From DATDCY01 sp031406795 [NCBI: Candidatus Rokuibacteriota bacterium] (GTDB lineage: Bacteria > JAUVQV01), in NCBI GenBank assembly GCA_031406795.1, contig JANOHV010000276.1, forward strand, positions 1 to 22,588: 22,588 bases of DNA, given 5' to 3'. Below the pieces are notes generated by a model, which made no database searches, was not told where the DNA came from, and was given only the letters and a program-made list of their open reading frames with translations. Both the position numbers and the translations under genes were made by a program. Shown in pieces: positions 15,125 to 21,910 of this stretch. Positions within the stretch are counted from its first letter, which is position 1, and every line of letters starts with the position of its first letter.

Positions 15125-15141
15125 ACCGTTCATTGAACGGT
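15125..15141. repeat. Perfect 8-base inverted repeat in the cytochrome/acyltransferase spacer
   Basis: ACCGTTCA-T-TGAACGGT is a perfect palindrome with a single central base. It lies 29 bases beyond the stop of the DUF374 gene and next to the tandem repeat, with which it shares GTTC/GAAC words. It may belong to the same repeat element or be a protein-binding site. Confidence 0.45.
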
Positions 15142-15169
15142 TACACAAAGCGGGGACAACCGCCGGGCG

Positions 15170-15814
15170 TCAGGGAAAGGGACGGTCGGCCGCCGCCGTC
15201 ACCGCCAGCAGTCGACGCTCGACATCGCGTCGCGACTCCTCGAAGGCGGCGGCGCCTTCGGCGAGCGGCGGGGTCACCGGCTCTCCGAAAACGAGCCGCG
15301 CCCTCGCGAAGGGCCAGGGGAGCTGGAAGGCGTCCCAGCTGGCGAAGACCTTCTTGCGCGAGAACCCGAGGCCGACCGGCATGATGAGAGCCCCGGCGAG
15401 CCTGGCCGCGAGCAGCGCCCCGGACTGCAGGACATAGCGCGGCCCACGCGGACCGTCAGGGGTGATCCCGCCGCAGAGGCCGCGGTCCTTCATCGCCCGC
15501 GCCAGCGCCCGCAGCGCCGCCGTGCCGCCGCGCGACGATGACCCGCGCACCGAGGCGATCCCCTGATCGTGGGCCACCCGTGCGATGATGTCGCCGTCCC
15601 GGCTCTGGCTCACCATCATTACGAGCCGCTCCCGGGCGAGGCGGTAACAGGCGTGGAGCAGCCGGTTGTGCCAGAAGACGAAGAGGATCGGCCGCCCGGT
15701 GGCGCGGGCGGCGGCCAGGTGCTCGCGGCCCTCCTCCTCCCACCGCAGGCTCCGGCCGATCAGCCACGCCAGCGACCACCCGGTGTCGGCGAGGATTCGG
15801 TCGCGGGTTCTCAC
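15170..15814 (-). CDS. DUF374 lysophospholipid acyltransferase-family protein
   Basis: The 214-residue protein carries the DUF374 motifs FVFWHNRLL (His49), VRGSSSRGG (89-97) and TPDGPRGPRY (118-127). These correspond to the acceptor and substrate motifs of the LPLAT superfamily. A hydrophobic stretch near residues 129-148 likely sits at the inner membrane. Related proteins lie in lipid A or phospholipid acylation contexts, but the exact acceptor is unknown. The start is a GTG at 15814, 12 bases after the tyrS stop, so it is co-transcribed with tyrS. The flanking PlsC-like gene at 17978 makes two acyltransferases within 4 kb. Confidence 0.87.
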   Translation of the reverse strand: MRTRDRILADTGWSLAWLIGRSLRWEEEGREHLAAARATGRPILFVFWHNRLLHACYRLARERLVMMVSQSRDGDIIARVAHDQGIASVRGSSSRGGTAALRALARAMKDRGLCGGITPDGPRGPRYVLQSGALLAARLAGALIMPVGLGFSRKKVFASWDAFQLPWPFARARLVFGEPVTPPLAEGAAAFEESRRDVERRLLAVTAAADRPFP

Positions 15815-15826
15815 GGCCCCGGCCGG

Positions 15827-17116
15827 TCAGACGAGTCGAATCAGCAGGTACTTCTTTTTCCCGGCCCGCAGCAGGATGCGGCCGTCCTTCGCGTCGGCGA
15901 CCGTGATGCGCTCGGCGCACGCGGCCACCGACCGCCCGCCGACATACGCGCCGCCGCCCTCGATCAGGCGTCGGGCCTCGCCGCGGGATTTCGCGAGGCC
16001 GACCCGGTGGAAGAGGTCGAACGCCTCGACTCCGTTCAGCAGCTCGGCGGCGGGTATCTCGAAGCAGGGGTGGTTGTCGCCGTACTCAGCCTGATTCACG
16101 GTCACCGCCGGCATCGCCGGGTCCCCCGGAGCGCCCTGGCAGCGGAAGTAGGACGCCGTTATTTCCTCCGCCCTCCGGGCCTGATCCTCGCCGTGGGCCA
16201 GCCTCGTCGCCTCGAAGGCCAGGCGCCGCTTGGTTGCCCGGATGTCGGCGCCGGTCGCCTGGGTCATCGCCCGCACCTCGTCCATCGGCAGCAGCGTGAA
16301 CAGCGCGAGAAAACGCGCAACGTCGCGATCGTCGGCATTGATCCAGAACTGGTAGTAGTCGTAGGGGCTGGTGCGCTCCGGGTCGAGCCAGACGGCGCCG
16401 GCCGCCGTCTTGCCCATCTTCGCGCCCGCAGCCGTCGTGATCAGCGGGAACGTGACGCCGAAGGCGGGCGGGCCGCCCATGCGGCGGATCAGGTCGATCC
16501 CGGCGACGATGTTCCCCCACTGGTCGCTGCCACCCATCTGGAGGCGGCAGCCCTGGTGCTGCTGCAGGTAATGGAAGTCGTAGGCCTGCAGCAGCATGTA
16601 GTTGAACTCCAGGAAGTTCAGGCCGTCGGCCGACTCGAAGCGGGTGCGATAGGCCTCGGCGGCGAGCATGCGGTTCACGGAGAACTGGCGCCCGATGTCG
16701 CGTAGAAACTCCAGGTAGTTCAGCGGCGCCAGCCAGTCGGCATTGTTCACGAGCACCGCGCGATCGCCGGTGAAGTCGACAAAGCGCGCCAGCTGCCCGC
16801 GGATCGACGCGGCGTTTGCCGCCACCTCTTCGCGCGTCATCACGCGGCGCAGTTCCGTCTTGCCCGACGGGTCGCCGACCAGCCCGGTGCCGCCGCCGAC
16901 GAGGGCCACCGGGCGATGGCCGGCGCGCTGCAGGTGCACGAGAGCCATGATCGGCACCAGACTGCCGACGTGCAGACTCGCGGCCGTCGGGTCGAAGCCG
17001 ATGTACGCGCAAGCCGGGGAACAAAGCAGCGTGCGCAGATCGGCCGCCGGCTCGGTCACCTGGTCGATGAAACCGCGCTCGCGCAGGGTGTCGAGAAGAT
17101 TCTCCGCCGTCGTCAT
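15827..17116 (-). CDS. tyrS: Tyrosyl-tRNA synthetase
   Basis: The 429-residue class I synthetase attaches tyrosine to tRNA-Tyr in the cytoplasm. The HIGH-type motif is HVGS (49-52, in FDPTAASLHVGS). The KMSKS-type motif is KMGKT (233-237), as in the bacterial TyrRS form with KFGKT. The tyrosine-binding helices include FNYMLLQAYDF (171-181) and GGSDQWGNI (195-203). A C-terminal S4 RNA-binding domain covers about 358-429 (VGLAKSRGEARRLIEGGG). All key motifs are present. The N-terminus aligns with the family at ATG 17116. There is no Shine-Dalgarno, and a promoter lies directly before the ATG. Confidence 0.96.
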   Translation of the reverse strand: MTTAENLLDTLRERGFIDQVTEPAADLRTLLCSPACAYIGFDPTAASLHVGSLVPIMALVHLQRAGHRPVALVGGGTGLVGDPSGKTELRRVMTREEVAANAASIRGQLARFVDFTGDRAVLVNNADWLAPLNYLEFLRDIGRQFSVNRMLAAEAYRTRFESADGLNFLEFNYMLLQAYDFHYLQQHQGCRLQMGGSDQWGNIVAGIDLIRRMGGPPAFGVTFPLITTAAGAKMGKTAAGAVWLDPERTSPYDYYQFWINADDRDVARFLALFTLLPMDEVRAMTQATGADIRATKRRLAFEATRLAHGEDQARRAEEITASYFRCQGAPGDPAMPAVTVNQAEYGDNHPCFEIPAAELLNGVEAFDLFHRVGLAKSRGEARRLIEGGGAYVGGRSVAACAERITVADAKDGRILLRAGKKKYLLIRLV

Positions 17117-17123
17117 GGCCGTG

Positions 17124-17154
17124 ATTGTATAGCCTGCGCGGGCTGCGAGGTCAA
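17124..17154 (-). promoter_or_regulatory. Sigma-70 promoter directly in front of tyrS (predicted leaderless mRNA)
   Basis: TTGACC (17154-17149) is followed after 17 bases by TATACA (17131-17126), overlapping the alternative TACAAT (17129-17124, spacing 19). Either -10 puts transcription start at about 17119-17117, which is 1-3 bases before the ATG. No ribosome-binding site is present. Confidence 0.65.
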
Positions 17155-17164
17155 TCTCCGCGGT

Positions 17165-17920
17165 TCAGCTCTTCAGCAGATCGTAGAGCAGGCGGGTGCC
17201 CATGACCAGCAGCAGCAGTGCGAACACCCGCTTGAGCTTCGCGACGGGCAGACGGTGCGCCAGCCGCGCCCCGAGCGGGGCGGTTGAGACGCTCGCCACG
17301 ACTATGCCGGCAAGCGCCGGCAAAGAGACGAACCCCAGCGTGTGCGGGGGCAGATCGGGCGCGCCGAGACCGTTGATCACGTAACCGGCGCTGCCGGCCA
17401 GCGCGATCGGCAGGCCGATCGCCGCCGAGGTGCCGATCGCGCGGTGCACCGGGACGTTGCACCAGGCCATGAACGGCACCGAGAGCGACCCCCCGCCGAT
17501 GCCGACAAGGCTCGAGATCATGCCGATCAGGCCGCCGACCGCCCCCGTTGCGGCCGGCCCGGGAATCTCGCGCGAGGGGCGCGGCTTACGGTCGAGCAGC
17601 ATCTGCACGGCGACCAGATAGAGGAAGACCACAAAGAACCACTTGAGATACGCGCTCGAGAGTCGGGCCGCCACCCAGGTCCCGATGAACGTCCCGGCCA
17701 GGATGCCGGGCGTGATCCGCCGGAGGATCCTCCAGTCGACCGCGCCGCGCCGGTTGTGCGCCCGCAGGCTGGAGATCGACGTGAAGACGATGCTCGCCAT
17801 CGACGTGCCCAGCGCCAGGTGCATCAGGCTCGCGGCCGGAAACCCCTGCCGGGTGAAGGTCAGGACCAGCAGCGGCACGATGACCAGCCCGCCGCCGACG
17901 CCGAGCAGGCCGGCCAGCAC
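17165..17920 (-). CDS. TauE/SafE family membrane transporter
   Basis: This is a membrane protein of at least 251 residues with about 7-8 hydrophobic helices. It has the two family repeats, GLLGVGGGLVIVPLL at the N-terminus and SLVGIGGGSLSVPFM near residues 137-151. Members export sulfite, sulfoacetate or related anions; the substrate here is unknown. The GTG at 17920 leaves only three residues before the first repeat. The frame is open back to the stop of the upstream gene at 17978, and the added residues (ISLAVALAYLGIGAGAG) look like a proper first helix. The true start is therefore probably upstream at a rare codon such as ATT 17971, preceded by GAGGGG. The gene follows the PlsC-like gene closely and probably shares its mRNA. 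Confidence 0.85.
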   Translation of the reverse strand: MLAGLLGVGGGLVIVPLLVLTFTRQGFPAASLMHLALGTSMASIVFTSISSLRAHNRRGAVDWRILRRITPGILAGTFIGTWVAARLSSAYLKWFFVVFLYLVAVQMLLDRKPRPSREIPGPAATGAVGGLIGMISSLVGIGGGSLSVPFMAWCNVPVHRAIGTSAAIGLPIALAGSAGYVINGLGAPDLPPHTLGFVSLPALAGIVVASVSTAPLGARLAHRLPVAKLKRVFALLLLVMGTRLLYDLLKS

Positions 17921-17977
17921 ACCGGCGCCGGCGCCGATGCCGAGGTACGCCAGGGCGACGGCGAGGGAAATGGCCCG

Positions 17978-18874
17978 CTACCCCTCGCGCCGCGGGTCGT
18001 CGCCGAGCGCGTAGATCTCGTCCATGATGGCGTCGACGACGAATTGCTTGCGGTCGGCCGTCGCGTCGGGCTGGCGCCGGGTCAGCTCGGCCAGCCACTC
18101 CGCGATGTTTCGCACTTTCCCGAAGGAGTAGACGACCTTGTCGCGGCGCGGGAACTCGTCGATCATGTCGACGTCGTCCCGCGGCGGCAGGATGTTCCCC
18201 CGGATGCCGCAGACGACGCAGTACTCGAACTTGCGCAGGTAGTTGTAGACTTCCCGGAGTCCGTGGTGCGTCCGCGGCACATCCTTGCGGCTCCTCGTGC
18301 CGGTCGGATAGAGCAGGAACACCTTCCCCTGGCCCTGCAGCTCGGCGATCTTCCGCTGGGCGGCCTTGTTGATCGCCATCGCCACGGAGATCTCCTGCTC
18401 GCTCATCTTCGCCGACTTGGCCGAGATCACCACCCTCGAGAACATCTCCGCCATCGACTTGATGGACTTGCAGCCCTCGGTGAGCTTGCGCCCCGCGATG
18501 AAGATGATGTCCTCGAACAGCGCCTCCTCGCCCCGGTGTTTGAGCAGCGTGTACAGCGCGGGGACGTCGAGGTTGCTCACGTGCGCGCTGAGCACCAGCG
18601 CCGGGCGGCCCTGGGCGGCCAGCGAGTGCAGGCTTCTGAGGTTCTCGACGCCCTCGACGCCCGAGCCGGGGAGCAGGAGGTCCTCGATGATTGCGGCGAA
18701 ACGTCTGCGGTTCTGGGTCTGGGCAACCTGGAAGACGATTTCCGGCGTGGTCACCGCGAACAGTTCGGGATCGGAATGGCTCAGTATCTTCGCGAGCTCC
18801 CCGCCGTAGACCGCCGTCATGTTCGCGCCCGCTGTCAGGAGCGCGCTCCGCCTTGCCGCGTTAATCACCCGCAC
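17978..18874 (-). CDS. PlsC-like glycerolipid acyltransferase
   Basis: The 298-residue protein carries acyltransferase motifs of the GPAT/AGPAT family: H98-VSNL-D103 (the H-x4-D catalytic pair in LVLSAHVSNLDVPAL), then FIAGRKLTEG (125-134), then YPTGTRSR (189-196), equivalent to FPEGTRSR. It probably moves an acyl chain onto a glycerophosphate or lysolipid at the inner membrane. The Thr in YPTGT replaces the usual Glu of block III, so its substrate handling may differ from classical PlsC. The start used is GTG 18874; GTG 18868 or ATG 18820 are alternatives, and none has a strong ribosome site. The gene is divergent from the FKBP gene and followed directly by the TauE-type gene. Confidence 0.8.
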   Translation of the reverse strand: MRVINAARRSALLTAGANMTAVYGGELAKILSHSDPELFAVTTPEIVFQVAQTQNRRRFAAIIEDLLLPGSGVEGVENLRSLHSLAAQGRPALVLSAHVSNLDVPALYTLLKHRGEEALFEDIIFIAGRKLTEGCKSIKSMAEMFSRVVISAKSAKMSEQEISVAMAINKAAQRKIAELQGQGKVFLLYPTGTRSRKDVPRTHHGLREVYNYLRKFEYCVVCGIRGNILPPRDDVDMIDEFPRRDKVVYSFGKVRNIAEWLAELTRRQPDATADRKQFVVDAIMDEIYALGDDPRREG

Positions 18875-18893
18875 AATTTATCATAACTCCGGC

Positions 18894-18934
18894 GCCGCGC
18901 GCCATTGTGCGCGGCGGCCCGGGAGTGCTAGGAT
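18894..18934 (+). promoter_or_regulatory. Candidate promoter of the exported FKBP gene, with overlapping inverted repeat
   Basis: TTGTGC (18905-18910), an 18-base spacer and TAGGAT (18929-18934) form a plausible sigma-70 promoter 45 bases before the start codon. A 7-base inverted repeat GCCGCGC / GCGCGGC (18894-18900 and 18909-18915) overlaps the -35. This short divergent region must also serve the minus-strand acyltransferase gene. Confidence 0.35.
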
Positions 18935-18978
18935 ACCTCCCATCGGGTCAACACCAACAAACACAGAAGGAGAACCAC

Positions 18979-19743
18979 ATGCGGGGATTCGTCAAGTTCG
19001 CAATTGCACTCTCGCTGCTCGTCGCGCTTCCGGCCGCGGCGGCCGGGCCGGAACTCAAGACCGAGGAAGAGAAGACCGTGTACGCGCTTGGCCTGAGCAT
19101 CGCCCAGAGCCTGGTATCGTTCGCCCTGACCCCCGCGGAGATCGAGCTGGTGGCCTCGGGGCTGCGCGACGGGCTGGCCAACAAGCCGAAGGTGGACGTC
19201 GCCCAGTACAACCCCATGGTCAAGACGCTGGCCCAGGAGCGGGCCGCGGCCGCCGCCGAAATCGAGAAGAAGGAAGCCGTCAAGTTTCTCGAGAAGATCG
19301 CCAAGGAGAAGGGCGCCGAGAAGACCGCCTCCGGCCTGATCTACATCCCGGTGAGCGCCGGCACCGGCGTCGCCCCGAAGGCCACGGACACCGTCAAGGT
19401 CCACTACAAGGGGACGCTGCGCGACGGGTCGGTGTTCGACAGCTCGATCGAGCGCGGCCAGCCGGCGACCTTCCCCCTCAACCGCGTCGTCCCCTGCTGG
19501 ACCGAGGGTCTGCAGAAGATGCTCGTCGGCGGCAAGGCCAGACTGGCCTGCCCCTCGAATCTGGCCTACGGCGATCGCGGCGCCCCGCCGAAGATCAAGC
19601 CGGGCTCGGCGCTGCTCTTCGAGGTTGAGCTGCTGAGCATCGAGCCCCCGCCCACGCCGATCCCGGGCGCCCCGACCGGCCCGCCCCCCTCGCCGTTCTC
19701 CGCGCCCAAGCCCCCGTCTGGCGCGCCCGCGGGACACAAGTAA
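18979..19743 (+). CDS. Exported FKBP-type peptidyl-prolyl isomerase, FkpA/Mip-like
   Basis: The 254-residue protein has a signal peptide (1-22, ending PAAAA). A helical N-terminal dimerisation domain follows (about 27-115, TEEEKTVYALGLSIAQSL through a charged long helix). The FKBP domain covers about 125-222, with ligand-pocket residues in VHYKG, VFDSS, VVPCW, NLAYGDRG and LLFEVEL. VVPCW has Cys where most have Gly. It catalyses prolyl isomerisation and acts as a periplasmic chaperone in this family. Residues 223-254 are a Pro/Gly-rich tail that is probably disordered. The start is fixed by AAGGAG 7 bases upstream and by the signal peptide. The frame continues upstream but not as a signal sequence. 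It is convergent with the SlyD-like gene. Confidence 0.92.
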   Translation: MRGFVKFAIALSLLVALPAAAAGPELKTEEEKTVYALGLSIAQSLVSFALTPAEIELVASGLRDGLANKPKVDVAQYNPMVKTLAQERAAAAAEIEKKEAVKFLEKIAKEKGAEKTASGLIYIPVSAGTGVAPKATDTVKVHYKGTLRDGSVFDSSIERGQPATFPLNRVVPCWTEGLQKMLVGGKARLACPSNLAYGDRGAPPKIKPGSALLFEVELLSIEPPPTPIPGAPTGPPPSPFSAPKPPSGAPAGHK

Positions 19744-19778
19744 TCGCTCGCGCCGCACCGGCCGCGGCGCCCTTCACG

Positions 19779-19818
19779 AAAAAGCCCCGCCTCCCCGGCA
19801 GTCACGGGGGGGCGGGGC
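19779..19818 (-). terminator. Rho-independent terminator between the two convergent FKBP genes
   Basis: The stem is GCCCCGCC (19784-19791) against GGCGGGGC (19811-19818), extended inward by further G/C pairs. On the minus strand it is followed by TTTTT, so it mainly terminates the SlyD-like gene. On plus it lacks a T-run but can still form a hairpin after the FkpA-like gene. Confidence 0.85.
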
Positions 19819-19859
19819 AGCAGTTTGAGCTTGATGATTTCAGCCGGGATTCCCGCCGG

Positions 19860-20432
19860 TCACCCGCAGCCGCAGCCGCCGCCGGAACCGCCGCCTGAAC
19901 CGCACCCGCCTGAACCGCGGGATTCCCCGCCCGCGCAGCCGCACGCGCTCTGTTCCTGCGGGCCGCAGCCGCACCCGGAATCCGTGGCGGGAATCTCGTG
20001 GGCCAGCGGCTCGCGAACTTCCTGAATCTTGACGTCGAAGGTCAGCCGCTTGCCGGCCAGCGGGTGGTTGAGATCGACGTTGACGACCTCCTTGTCCGCG
20101 GACAGCACCGTCAACGCAACGGGTCCGCGCGGGCCGCGGGCGTTGAACGACATGCCGGGCGCAATCTCGATATCGGCGGGGAAGCGGTCCCGGGGGATCG
20201 CCTGGAGAAGTTCCTTCTGCACCGGACCGTACCCGTCTTCCGGCTCGACGGTCACCTTGAAGCTGTCCCCCACGCTCTTGCCGGTCAGCGCCTGCTCCAG
20301 ACCGGGGATGATGCTGCCGGTCCCGGTGACGAAACCCAGCGGCGACCCTTCCGCCGAGCGGTCGAACTCCACTCCCGAATCGAGGGTCAACCGGTAGTCC
20401 ATCGCGACGAAGAGATTGTCGGCTATTTTCAC
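19860..20432 (-). CDS. slyD: SlyD-like FKBP-type prolyl isomerase with Cys/Gly-rich C-terminus
   Basis: From GTG 20432 the protein has 190 residues and begins VKIADNLFVAMDYRLTL, matching the SlyD N-terminus. The FKBP core includes GVEFDRS, FVTGTGSIIPGLEQAL and VEPEDGYG. An insert-in-flap chaperone domain follows (about 72-130), then the returning strand LAGKRLTFDVKIQEVRE. The last 40 residues are nearly all Gly, Ser and seven Cys arranged as CGCG, CGC, CG and CGCG. E. coli SlyD has a His/Cys-rich nickel-binding tail; here metal binding by Cys is inferred. An in-frame ATG at 20456 with GGGGGA upstream is the alternative start; GTG 20432 has GGGAG upstream and fits the family better. A promoter lies about 80 bases upstream. 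Confidence 0.9.
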   Translation of the reverse strand: MKIADNLFVAMDYRLTLDSGVEFDRSAEGSPLGFVTGTGSIIPGLEQALTGKSVGDSFKVTVEPEDGYGPVQKELLQAIPRDRFPADIEIAPGMSFNARGPRGPVALTVLSADKEVVNVDLNHPLAGKRLTFDVKIQEVREPLAHEIPATDSGCGCGPQEQSACGCAGGESRGSGGCGSGGGSGGGCGCG

Positions 20433-20514
20433 GTTCGCTCCCGTCCTGTTCCGCATTGATATTCCCCCGGCGAAGTCCGGAACATCTCCTCCCCCGGGCC
20501 GACGTTGTGGCGAC

Positions 20515-20542
20515 AAGATAAGCAATGCGCCAGGAAAGTCAA
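20515..20542 (-). promoter_or_regulatory. Candidate sigma-70 promoter of the SlyD-like gene
   Basis: TTGACT (20542-20537) and TATCTT (20520-20515) are separated by 16 bases. The predicted leader to GTG 20432 is about 75 bases and contains an 18-codon reading frame (ATG 20485 to TGA 20429) whose stop overlaps the GTG start. Confidence 0.5.
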
Positions 20543-20654
20543 ACCTGGCGTATTGGATTGATCCGGGGCGAATTCGCTTCAGCTCTCAAACAGGCCTCAC
20601 ATTCCGCACATCTCGAGAGCGATATCTCCGATTATCCCTGACTCGCGCTCGGGC

Positions 20655-21397
20655 TCAGGGGGCAGCGCGATAGATGGTTTCCGGGATTTCCAGCAGTCTG
20701 AGCACCTCGCGTTGAAGGTCGGTCAACTGGGGTCGAACCGATGGATGCTCTGCCCGTCGATCTGGAACTGATGACGTTCCAGCAGCGAGAAGAGCCGGAA
20801 GATCTGCTCGGCGGTCGGTCGCGAGGTTGACCGTTCCTCCGGATAAAACGGCAGGTGTGAGTTCTGCTGCTGTTGCATGGCGCGGCGCAACTCTCGTTCG
20901 ATGAGCGCCTGCACGAGCAGGGCGAGGAAGTACACGAAGAAGAGCGCTTCGATGTGCCCTTCGTTCTTGAGCAGGACCGGCGCGATCTCAAAGACGGTCT
21001 TGATCTGCTCGAAGCGTTTCACGATCGTCGGCTGTCGTTTGTGCGCCTGCAGGACCTGAGCCGAGGTGAGTTGGACATCGTTGGTGAGCAACGGATACAT
21101 TCCATCGCTCTTGCGGTCGTAGGCGATCTTTTCCTCATCGATCGTCCACTGCAGTCGCCAGCGTCGGCGCGCCTGGCGCCGGTAGCGGGTTTCCGGGCCG
21201 GGCCGGCCAGGTCCGGTCGGCGTAAAGCGGTAATCGGGCTGAGAGACGGTTTTCACCCGCTGATACCGAGCGACCTTGTTGCGCCGAAGGATGCCCTCCA
21301 CCCGCTCGAGAATCTCGTGGCGGGAGCGCCGGCGAGGTCGCTGACCGGCGAGCTTGCCTCTAAATGTTGGGGGCTTCGATGTAACGACCCGCCTCAA
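20655..21397 (-). pseudogene. IS1634-type (IS4-like) transposase remnant, 5'-truncated and frameshifted
   Basis: An open stretch up to 21397 encodes the C-terminal part of an IS1634-family transposase: GRPGPETRYRR, DEEKIAYDRKSDGMYPLLTND, LQAHKRQPTIVKRFEQIKTVF, then EALFFVYFLALLVQALIEREL. The N-terminal part of the catalytic domain is missing; recognisable transposase sequence begins near 21360. At 20729-20732 one C of a CCCC run (minus) appears lost. The frame stops at 20723, while shifting by one base gives QLTDLQREVLRLLEIPETIY and the natural stop at 20655. The element is thus dead. Flanking ends or target duplications were not identified. Confidence 0.8.
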
Positions 21398-21533
21398 AGA
21401 AGTCCTGGATGAGATCGCCAGGAACCCCGCTCACAATCCTTCCCACTCCTGTTCCCAAGAGCCGGCCCGTGAGCAGTGCCAGACCGGTGCCCGGTACCCG
21501 AACCTGAGCGGAGCACGCCGCCGCAGTCGTCGC
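21360..21533 (-). pseudogene. Unassigned coding-like segment beside the transposase remnant
   Basis: Between TGA 21536-21534 and TAG 21362-21360 a 57-codon frame on the minus strand reads like a protein end, with VPGTGLALLTGRLLGTGVG and then a segment closing in FFEAGRYIEAPNI. It has no good start codon (GTG codons only) and ends where the transposase-like sequence begins. I do not recognise it. It could be the 3' end of a gene broken by the insertion, or chance. Confidence 0.25.
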
Positions 21534-21769
21534 TCAAGGTTGACACCGCGCACTTCACTGAAGGATTACGACTTCTCGAAGAAAACGCTTGACAAACGTA
21601 TTTCCGCACTTTAGTTCTATCAAACTTAGCGTCTTCCCGAAGGGAGTTCTTCCCCGAGAGGAGAACGCGGCTCCTTCTGCTAAGTGACGGGGACGTACGC
21701 AGCGTCTCCGCAATGTCTTGAGCAGTCTTGATTCGCAGAGCAGTAGCACTGTATGGCCAAGGAGGATCT
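21534..21769. other. Stretch without a supported gene
   Basis: No protein family is recognised here on either strand. A TTGACA at 21589-21594 with TAGTTC 17 bases on (21612-21617, plus) could be a promoter for the downstream plus-strand genes. Base composition is lower in G+C than in the neighbouring genes, which fits accessory DNA. Confidence 0.4.
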
Positions 21770-21910
21770 ATGTCTTGCGCGTCGCATCGTCATGCGCGGG
21801 GGCATGGCGCTGAACCAGAGCGTCAGTGGCAAGATCGAGTCCTGAAGATGGTTCCTGCGGGCAGTCCAGCGAGTAAGATTTCCACCGTCGGAATGATGGA
21901 GGTTGCATGA
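21770..21910 (+). CDS. Short open frame (46 codons) coupled to the STN-domain gene
   Basis: ATG 21770 has a near-perfect AAGGAGG 4 bases upstream. The 46-codon frame ends in a TGA that overlaps the next ATG as ATGA (21907-21910). The peptide is His/Arg-rich and matches no family I know. A second frame from ATG 21753 gives a 30-codon peptide starting MAKEDLCLARRIVMRGG, but without a ribosome site. The arrangement fits a leader peptide for the downstream gene; real expression is unproven. Confidence 0.35.
   Translation: MSCASHRHARGHGAEPERQWQDRVLKMVPAGSPASKISTVGMMEVA

Noticed and set aside
17117-17164. T-box or other tRNA-sensing leader in front of tyrS
   Set aside because: Only 48 bases separate tyrS from the TauE-type gene and they are taken up by the promoter; there is no room for a T-box.
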